Shown here piece by piece: positions 5,473 to 10,421 of a stretch of DNA of 10,421 nt. Below the pieces are notes generated by a model. It was not told the DNA's origin. It ran no database searches and saw only the letters and a list, made by a program, of their open reading frames with translations. Origin of the DNA: JAHDHW01 sp964551455 (GTDB lineage: Bacteria > Bacteroidota > Bacteroidia > Chitinophagales > Saprospiraceae). Both the position numbers and the translations under genes were made by a program. Every line of letters begins with the position of its first letter. Position 1 is the stretch's first letter. The stretch is taken from contig CAZKDA010000169.1 in NCBI GenBank assembly GCA_964551455.1, forward strand, positions 1 through 10,421. The letters are read 5' to 3'.

Positions 5473-6921
5473 ATGCTAAACAACAAATTTATTCCCGGTT
5501 TTTATGCGCTCCTCGCAGCGCTCACGCTCACTGTTATATCCTGCAAAGACGAACCTTCCACCGCTGAAATTTTGCCGCCTCTCGTTCAACCTCCATTCCC
5601 GGAATTTGACCCTCAATTCACTCAATTGAGTTTCAGAGCAGAAAACGGAGAGACATTTAAAATGCCTTCGGGTACCGAGATCAACATCCCGCCAAATGCC
5701 ATTGTGGATAAAGAAGGAAACAAAGTATCAGGTGAAGCCCAATTCTATTACCGCGAGATGCACGATGCCGCCAGTATTTATTTTACAGGAATTCCGATGA
5801 CTTATGGGGGCGGTCATTTTGAAACCGCCGGTTCTTTTGAAATGCGTGTTAAAAAAGGTAAAGATTTTTTACAACTGGATTCCGCAAGCCAGGTGATGGT
5901 AAAATTCGCTTCCTTCCAACCCGGTGATGATTACGACTTTTTCTACCTCGATGAACAAGCCCGCGGATGGGAGAAGCTGGGAACTTCAGTACCGGAGATC
6001 AACGAAGAAAAAGTAAAGTTCAAAAAAAAGGTCGCCGGGATGAAACCAAAATTGAAATTCCCGCTCGACCGGCAGTTTTTTGCTGTGAACTACAAAGCCA
6101 TCCTCGATGTGTATTATAAGGACAACCTGACCAACGTCAATCACAACCAGGCGCAGAAAAAAATGAAAGGTTACGGCCTTGGTTGGAACGATATTTTTTT
6201 GTATCAAACCATTGACTACAAAGGCCAGAAGGAACTTGCTGCGCTGATGGTCTGGAAAAATCTTTCCCAAAAATCTTTTCCAAACTGGACATCAGGTATG
6301 GCAGGCCAACTGGAACACGACCGCTCAAATATTTACAACCTGATGATCACGGATTACAAAGATTCCACCAGAGTGTTTACGGTGCAGATCGAAGCTGTGA
6401 TGCCGCTGAAAGCTTTGTTTGCTTTTGGGCCGGGATACTGGAAAAATGATTACGAAGCTACGATGGCCAAAGTGGATCAGGCTTACCAACAGTTGAACCA
6501 GATGGCTGATGTTTATCGCACCTTCGCTGCGGACAACTTCGGGATTTACAATTGGGATAAACTGATGAAAGAGGAAAACAAACTGATCATTAGCGCAGAT
6601 TTTCAATATGACAAAGGAATCGAAAGTTTGAATTTGATGTCCCCCGAAATCGTTTATGTCACTCCTGACAACAAAGGATTTATAAAATATCCAAAAGACG
6701 TGTGGCAAGAAATGGCTTTGGTTCCCGATCCGGGAGCGCGTTTGTTTTCCATTTTGCCGGGCAATAAGATCGCATTGTATCCGGCAGATAAATTTGCTGA
6801 AATTGAATTTGATGACATCAAAGAAATGAACCAGCCGGCTTTTCTATTTGAAATGGAAGTTGAAGAAGAGCCTATGAAATCCATCGACGACCTGCGGGTT
6901 GTGTTGAACCTGATGCCTTAG
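5473..6921 (+). CDS. Putative surface lipoprotein with ZU5-like N-terminal domain
   Basis: I prefer the ATG at 5473 (482 residues). The upstream in-frame ATG at 5404 would overlap the preceding gene and put a hydrophilic stretch before the signal. From 5473, residues 1-23 are a lipoprotein signal with lipobox VISC and lipidated C24. The following K-D-E resembles the charged surface-export tag described for Bacteroidota lipoproteins. Residues about 50-125 hold INIPPNAIVDKEGN (70-83), then YREMHDAASIYFTGIPM (93-109). In my experience this arrangement marks a Bacteroidota lipoprotein family with a ZU5-like beta domain (IPxNAF-VD-x-G ... YREFHDAADIxLSGIPM). The remaining 350 residues are soluble, aromatic-rich and unassigned, with an acidic EMEVEEEP stretch near the end. 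No membrane helix. Likely outer-membrane anchored; role unknown. It probably shares a transcript with the transglycosylase-like gene and ends at a strong terminator. Confidence 0.85.
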   Translation: MLNNKFIPGFYALLAALTLTVISCKDEPSTAEILPPLVQPPFPEFDPQFTQLSFRAENGETFKMPSGTEINIPPNAIVDKEGNKVSGEAQFYYREMHDAASIYFTGIPMTYGGGHFETAGSFEMRVKKGKDFLQLDSASQVMVKFASFQPGDDYDFFYLDEQARGWEKLGTSVPEINEEKVKFKKKVAGMKPKLKFPLDRQFFAVNYKAILDVYYKDNLTNVNHNQAQKKMKGYGLGWNDIFLYQTIDYKGQKELAALMVWKNLSQKSFPNWTSGMAGQLEHDRSNIYNLMITDYKDSTRVFTVQIEAVMPLKALFAFGPGYWKNDYEATMAKVDQAYQQLNQMADVYRTFAADNFGIYNWDKLMKEENKLIISADFQYDKGIESLNLMSPEIVYVTPDNKGFIKYPKDVWQEMALVPDPGARLFSILPGNKIALYPADKFAEIEFDDIKEMNQPAFLFEMEVEEEPMKSIDDLRVVLNLMP

Positions 6922-6936
6922 CTGTTTTGAAGTTTT

Positions 6937-6979
6937 AATAAAAGAGGCCGTCTGGAAAATCCAGACGGCCTCTTTTATT
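6937..6979. terminator. Strong intrinsic terminator (perfect 19-bp hairpin)
   Basis: Left arm 6937-6955 and right arm 6961-6979 are exact reverse complements around the loop AAAAT. The core is GAGGCCGTCTGG/CCAGACGGCCTC, flanked by AATAAAA and TTTTATT. It lies 15 bases after the lipoprotein stop at 6921. The symmetric A/T flanks also let it act on minus-strand transcripts coming from the NUMOD4 gene. Confidence 0.92.
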
Positions 6980-6981
6980 GT

Positions 6982-7005
6982 CAGAAGTTAAGAAGTCAGA
7001 CTTCT
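6982..7005. repeat. Short inverted repeat after the main terminator
   Basis: AGAAGT (6991-6996) pairs with ACTTCT (7000-7005) over three bases. A second copy of AGAAGT lies at 6983-6988, so either copy can pair with the right arm. On the minus strand it lies downstream of the NUMOD4 gene. The rest of the 6980-7131 spacer shows nothing further. Confidence 0.4.
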
Positions 7006-7131
7006 GGTTTTCTATTGTACAGAAATAAAAACTTTTAGCTACGAGACACTTAGTCCACTGAGAACCACTAGGTAAAGGGTTTGATTAACTGGGATTAAGG
7101 TTTTAAGACAATACATCTAATGTCTGGTGTC

Positions 7132-7698
7132 TTATTCCTCTGGTTTGACATGCGACCAGTATTGGCCTTTTTCGATTCGACGAACCAGCGATTCACTGAC
7201 GTCGAATTTGCGGGCGATGATCTTGCGTTGGTTTTTGCTGTTCGCCAGCATTTTTTTCATGATGCGCACTTTCGATTCATTGAGTTTGTAATTGCGCATT
7301 CTTTTTTCCTTTCCTTTTTTGAATTCCGGAGAGCTTTGGATATGTTGTTTCCATTCCGGTTCGGTCACCCATCGCAGGTTGTTCCATTTGTTGTTGTTTT
7401 TGTTAAAATCAACATGGATTATAAAATTGTGATCTTCATCGGGTTTTTCAACAAAATGCTCGGCGACAAAGCGATGGATGTAATGATAGCCGGTTGTGTT
7501 ATTTTTCAGCTTGACATTCAACACTCTCAGCCCCCGGTTTACAACGGCTCCGTTGAGCAAGCGTTCTGCTTTTGTATTTTTGTTGCAGCTTTTGATCCGG
7601 CCATAGTTGGAAATAGCGTAATCGCAAGATTTAGTAGGATGATCGAAATTGACAATCACCCAGGTTTCATTCCAGTGTGATTTGATTTTTTCACTCAT
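7132..7698 (-). CDS. NUMOD4/HNH-like protein with C-terminal helix-turn-helix
   Basis: 188 residues. N-terminal W9 to S37 (ETWVIVNF ... YAISNYGRIKS) fits NUMOD4, a DNA-binding module of homing endonucleases. Residues 72-120 fit an HNH core: H75 in IHRFVAEHF, H95 in IIHVDFNKNNN, and NNLRWVT (106-112). The consensus NHxDGNK is read here as IHVDFNK, so the Asn before the metal-site His is Ile and the Gly is Phe; nuclease activity is therefore uncertain. Residues 139-184 form a helix-turn-helix (LNESKVRIMKKML ... KIIARKFDVSESLVRRIEKGQYWSHV), like the resolvase-type ends of phage HNH proteins. Stand-alone proteins of this layout are, in my recollection, conserved on Bacteroidota chromosomes. No intron or intein host gene surrounds it. 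A sequence-specific DNA-binding role in place of homing is an inference. It lies 97 bases downstream of the PhzF gene on the same strand. Confidence 0.85.
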   Translation of the reverse strand: MSEKIKSHWNETWVIVNFDHPTKSCDYAISNYGRIKSCNKNTKAERLLNGAVVNRGLRVLNVKLKNNTTGYHYIHRFVAEHFVEKPDEDHNFIIHVDFNKNNNKWNNLRWVTEPEWKQHIQSSPEFKKGKEKRMRNYKLNESKVRIMKKMLANSKNQRKIIARKFDVSESLVRRIEKGQYWSHVKPEE

Positions 7699-7795
7699 AC
7701 CAATCAGTTTTTAGGTGGGTATTAATAAAATCCCTTCCGATCATTAACATCGGATGGAAGTCACTGGCTTAAAGTTGGTACAAGCAGGTACGGGT

Positions 7796-8581
7796 TTACA
7801 ATCGTATTTTTCCTTTCAGGTAGGTTTGGGCCTGACCGCTCAACACGACTCTATCGTGTAAATATTTGCAGCGGAAAAGCCCTTTTCTCGGAGAAATTTG
7901 CAATGCGGTCATTTCATTTTTTTTCAATCTTTTAGCCCAATACGGGGTCAGGGTCGTATGTGCGGCGCCGGTAGCCGGATCTTCGTCGATGCCTAGTCGC
8001 GGGAAAAAACAACGGGATACAAAATCCGTTTCATTTCCCGGCGCCGTGACGATAACTCCGATGACATCTTCAAAGCGAGATATTTTCGGGAAATCAGGGC
8101 GGATGTTTTCGACATTTTTTTGGGTATCAAAAACAAATAGCCAGGTATCTTTTCCGCGGTATGATTCCAAAGGCTTGGCGATTATGGCTTCGATCATTCC
8201 GTCGGGTGTTGGCATAAGCCGGATTTCGTCGGCAGGAAGATACATATTATAAAGATCGTTCTCTTTTTCAACCCTTAATATACCGCTTTTAGTTTTGAAA
8301 AGGATAGTTTTTTTGTCATAATTTTCAAATTCAAACAGCACGTGTGCAGTTGCGAGTGTAGCATGGCCGCAAAGATCGACTTCCGCTTTCGGGGTAAACC
8401 ACCTGAGCTGGAAGTATCCCCCGTCGGGAACATAAAAGGCGGTTTCAGAGAGGTTGTTTTCCGCAGCGATATTTTGCAAAAGTTCATCGGATAGCCAGCT
8501 TTTTAGCGGAACGACGGCAGCGGGATTGCCTCCGAAAAGGCGGTCGGCAAAGGCATCTATCTGGTAAATGGGAAGTTTCAT
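7796..8581 (-). CDS. PhzF family isomerase/epimerase
   Basis: 261 residues of the PhzF/YddE family, related in fold to diaminopimelate epimerase. Recognisable points: QIDAFADRLFGGNPAAV (7-23); NNLSETAF with E46 at the catalytic glutamate position of PhzF; DLCGHATLA (69-77); and GIDEDPATGAAH (197-208), the second active-site loop. The last strand, VVLSGQA (245-251), is also typical. Length is normal (about 260-290) and the two-lobed architecture appears complete. PhzF itself isomerises trans-2,3-dihydro-3-hydroxyanthranilate in phenazine synthesis, but no other phenazine gene is present. The true substrate is therefore unknown, as for most members. Cytoplasmic. It lies 125 bases after gpsA on the same strand; no promoter of the expected form was found between them, so read-through is possible. 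Confidence 0.93.
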   Translation of the reverse strand: MKLPIYQIDAFADRLFGGNPAAVVPLKSWLSDELLQNIAAENNLSETAFYVPDGGYFQLRWFTPKAEVDLCGHATLATAHVLFEFENYDKKTILFKTKSGILRVEKENDLYNMYLPADEIRLMPTPDGMIEAIIAKPLESYRGKDTWLFVFDTQKNVENIRPDFPKISRFEDVIGVIVTAPGNETDFVSRCFFPRLGIDEDPATGAAHTTLTPYWAKRLKKNEMTALQISPRKGLFRCKYLHDRVVLSGQAQTYLKGKIRL

Positions 8582-8601
8582 TTGTCATGGTTTTGATGTG
8601 G

Positions 8602-8622
8602 TATCCACACCTGGCGTGGATA
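8602..8622. repeat. 7-bp inverted repeat between gpsA and the PhzF gene
   Basis: TATCCAC (8602-8608) and GTGGATA (8616-8622) flank a seven-base loop, 20-40 bases upstream of the PhzF start. There is no T tract on either side, so it is not a standard terminator. It could be an operator or a leader hairpin close to the start codon. Confidence 0.45.
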
Positions 8623-8706
8623 GCTATGATGTTGTTGTATTTTGATTGCCTGCTTAGTTGATTTTCGTCTCCTGTCTTCAGATTCTGCCTCTTTTCTCCG
8701 CTTTTT

Positions 8707-9759
8707 TCATAGAAAATCCACATCCACCGAATACGGGTAGCTCATCAGGTAATGAAGCGCCCGTTCGATATTGAAACCTTCGAACACAACGCTGTACAGC
8801 ATATTGGTGATCGGTGTATGCAGTTTGTAATATTGCGACAGGTGCTTCATGATCTTTAAGGTACGAACGCCTTCGGCCAGTTCGGGCATAGTTTGCGTGA
8901 TGACTTCCAGCGTTTCGCCGAGTGCCATTCGTTTTCCAAAAGTATAATTGCGGCTGTTTTCACTGGTTGCCGTTGCAACCAGATCGCCAATGCCGGCAGT
9001 TCCGATGAAGGCTTTGCTGTCGGTGCCCATTGCTTTTCCGATATAGACCATTTCGATGAGTCCTCTGGTGATGAGCATTGCCTGTATATTTTTTCCCATA
9101 CCCAGACCACCTAGAATTCCCGAACCGATCGCAATGGCATTTTTGAGCGCTCCGGCCAGTTCTGCTCCCAGTATTTCATGCGTTCCGAAAACATGGAACA
9201 TTCTGCTGTCCAACACCCGCCTGCCGATTTTTATCACTTCGTTGAATTTGCTGCCGATCACGGTGGCGGTAGGTTGGCCGGCAAGTATCTCAACTGATAA
9301 GTTAGGCCCGGAAAGGCAACCGACCCTGACGACTACGCTTTCTTCGAGGATCACTTCGCTCATCGTGTGGATGTTTTTCCTGGTAAGCGTGACTTCGTGC
9401 ATTTTCGATTCGTCAACTCCTGTAATATCGAGGCCTTTCGTGCCGTGGATCAGGATGTGGTAGGGCCGGAGAAAAGGAGACAGGTTGCGGATCATTTCCC
9501 GGAAGCTCGTCGAAGGAACGATGGGAAAGATCAGGCTGCAATTTTCAGCGACTTCCTGTAAGTCGTTGGTTGCACGGATCCTGTCAGAAAGCTGGATATC
9601 AAAATGCCGGTGTTCGGTATTGATCTTTTCAACGAGAGCGGGTTGGCGGCTGTATAAAAGCACATCTACGTTGTACGACAGCAGGTTGGAAATGGCTATA
9701 CCAAAACTACCTGCGCCGATAACACCTATTGTCTCTTTATTTTGATTTGTTTTCTCCAA
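8707..9759 (-). CDS. gpsA: Glycerol-3-phosphate dehydrogenase [NAD(P)+]
   Basis: 350 residues. Reduces dihydroxyacetone phosphate to sn-glycerol 3-phosphate, the backbone precursor of phospholipids, in the cytoplasm. Residues 12-20 (GVIGAGSFG) are the Rossmann nucleotide loop. VPSTSF (81-86) and HGTKGL (105-110, K108) follow, then LSGPNLSVEI (149-158). The catalytic lysine is K206 in ELAGALKNAIAIG, with GIGDL (256-260) and SRNYTFG (269-275, the R-N pair binding phosphate/cofactor). All the expected catalytic residues are present and the length is normal. One member-specific trait is the stretch VTLTRKNIHTMSEVILEES (123-141), which replaces the short loop of the E. coli enzyme; similar text is common in Bacteroidota GpsA. 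The ATG at 9759-9757 places the glycine loop at the usual distance. It is transcribed away from the hydrolase gene. Confidence 0.96.
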   Translation of the reverse strand: MEKTNQNKETIGVIGAGSFGIAISNLLSYNVDVLLYSRQPALVEKINTEHRHFDIQLSDRIRATNDLQEVAENCSLIFPIVPSTSFREMIRNLSPFLRPYHILIHGTKGLDITGVDESKMHEVTLTRKNIHTMSEVILEESVVVRVGCLSGPNLSVEILAGQPTATVIGSKFNEVIKIGRRVLDSRMFHVFGTHEILGAELAGALKNAIAIGSGILGGLGMGKNIQAMLITRGLIEMVYIGKAMGTDSKAFIGTAGIGDLVATATSENSRNYTFGKRMALGETLEVITQTMPELAEGVRTLKIMKHLSQYYKLHTPITNMLYSVVFEGFNIERALHYLMSYPYSVDVDFL

Positions 9760-9815
9760 TTTTCCCTGTTATTAAGAATCAGCAAATCCGGTTTTGCGTT
9801 ATTTTTTCCGGCGCT

Positions 9816-9823
9816 CAAAAGTA
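9816..9823 (-). promoter_or_regulatory. Bacteroidota -7 promoter box for gpsA
   Basis: On the minus strand TACTTTTG (9823-9816) exactly matches TAnnTTTG and is identical to the box before the ferredoxin gene. It lies 56 bases upstream of the gpsA ATG. No TTG is found at the ideal -33 distance. Confidence 0.5.
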
Positions 9824-9926
9824 AGTTTAATTACTGATTTAGAGCCGTGAAATTTAAAAATAAGACATTCGCCCGAAAACGAAATATCTGTCCGGGTGTT
9901 TTAAAATAGTCAAAAACCAAATCACT

Positions 9927-10418
9927 ATGCAAAAAACGCTTTCGTTTGTCATACATTTATTTTTTATACAATTCGGTTTTGCTCAGGAGATTTCGGCTCC
10001 TTCACAACCCGCTCTGGGACCTGGTGGCGCTGATTATGTCCACGATTCGATAACGATCTATGATTTTGCCGAAACACCGGAGGGATATTGGTTATACGAA
10101 CCTGCCTGCCCCACACCAGACACAGCCAATGTCGTTGTTTTTTTGCATGGCTATGGTGCTTACAATCCAATGATATATGGCGGTTGGATCAGGCATCTGG
10201 TAAGAAAAGGGAATATCGTGATCTTTCCACGTTATCAAAAAAATATTTTTAGTCCTTCTCCTAAAAAATTTGTAGCCTATGCTGCCGAAGGCATTCGAGA
10301 TGCGTTAACAGAACTTGAAAAAGAAGGACATGTGAAACCAATTACCGACAATATCAGCCTCGTGGGGCATTCTTATGGCGGTGTGATCTTCGCGAATCTG
10401 GCCGTAAATTTTGCTTAA
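9927..10418 (+). CDS. Secreted alpha/beta-hydrolase, C-terminally short (possibly broken)
   Basis: 163 residues, signal peptide 1-19 (MQKTLSFVIHLFFIQFGFA before Q20). The mature protein shows the first half of an alpha/beta-hydrolase: strand plus oxyanion motif VVVFLHGYGAYNP (69-81), the next strand NIVIFPRYQ (96-104), and the nucleophile elbow LVGHSYGGV (145-153) with S149. An in-frame TAA at 10416-10418 follows ANLAVNFA only 11 residues after the elbow. A complete enzyme needs a further 100 or so residues carrying the catalytic acid and histidine, so as read the product cannot hold a full Ser-Asp/Glu-His triad. A nonsense change, a frameshift just before the window edge, or an assembly error are all possible; only three bases follow, so the continuation cannot be inspected. 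Substrate unknown; esterase/lipase-like. No promoter of the expected type was seen in 9824-9926. Confidence 0.7.
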   Translation: MQKTLSFVIHLFFIQFGFAQEISAPSQPALGPGGADYVHDSITIYDFAETPEGYWLYEPACPTPDTANVVVFLHGYGAYNPMIYGGWIRHLVRKGNIVIFPRYQKNIFSPSPKKFVAYAAEGIRDALTELEKEGHVKPITDNISLVGHSYGGVIFANLAVNFA

Positions 10419-10421
10419 CTC

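Noticed and set aside
7120..7680. Long plus-strand open frame (186 codons) over the NUMOD4 gene
   Set aside because: It mirrors the minus-strand frame, which carries recognisable NUMOD4, HNH and HTH motifs. The plus-strand product is Phe/Val-rich, with no signal peptide pattern or family resemblance.
7132..7698. Mobile intron, phage or CRISPR context suggested by an HNH protein
   Set aside because: No intron core, integrase, phage structural gene or spaced direct-repeat array was found in the window.
7734..7760. Imperfect inverted repeat (CTTCC...GGAAG with inner CCGAT/ATCGG) between the PhzF and NUMOD4 genes
   Set aside because: The stem needs a four-base bulge and the following T run is broken, so I do not call it a terminator.
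7796..8581. Phenazine biosynthesis locus
   Set aside because: Only a PhzF-family protein is present. The family is widespread without phenazines and no phzA/B/D/E/G neighbour is visible.

Overview
The window looks like chromosomal DNA of a Bacteroidota bacterium, most probably of the Saprospiria (Lewinella/Haliscomenobacter-like). This is an inference from four things: an 'NLVPNPSFE...CP' secreted-protein N-terminus, a lipoprotein whose cysteine is followed by K-D-E, a ferredoxin of the type common in Bacteroidota, and several TTG...TAnnTTTG-like promoter candidates. Base composition is moderate and typical of that group. I found no phage, transposase, CRISPR, tRNA or rRNA signal.

Layout, left to right. 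(1) <1-1056, minus: N-terminal 352 residues of a large secreted beta-sandwich/Ig-like protein, cut by the window edge. (2) 1299-1691, plus: small secreted orphan protein, divergent from (1), with its own strong terminator. (3) 1692-1997: gene-free spacer holding that terminator and a short tandem repeat. (4) 1998-2900, minus: AlkA/HhH-GPD DNA glycosylase, divergent from (5) 2999-3346, plus: a 2[4Fe-4S] ferredoxin. (6) 3401-4564, minus: Cys/Met-metabolism PLP enzyme. (7) 4713-5423, plus: secreted protein with lytic-transglycosylase-like motifs, followed after 49 bp by (8) 5473-6921, plus: a lipoprotein, then a perfect 19-bp hairpin terminator. (9) 7132-7698, minus: NUMOD4/HNH-like protein with a C-terminal helix-turn-helix. 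(10) 7796-8581, minus: PhzF-family protein. (11) 8707-9759, minus: GpsA, glycerol-3-phosphate dehydrogenase. (12) 9927-10418, plus: signal peptide plus the first half of an alpha/beta-hydrolase, ending at a stop soon after the nucleophile elbow.

Functionally this is mostly housekeeping metabolism (phospholipid precursor synthesis, sulfur amino acid metabolism, electron transfer, DNA repair) mixed with envelope and secreted proteins. The genes sit in short units, often divergent. Only 4713-6921 (transglycosylase-like protein plus lipoprotein) looks like a cell-envelope pair. The three minus-strand genes 9759-7132 lie in the same direction with gaps of about 100-125 bp and may be partly co-transcribed. 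I see no convincing new multi-gene system. The best candidates for a second look are the broken or short hydrolase at the right edge, the NUMOD4-HTH protein, the divergent transglycosylase-like protein, and the inverted-repeat cluster between the first two genes.
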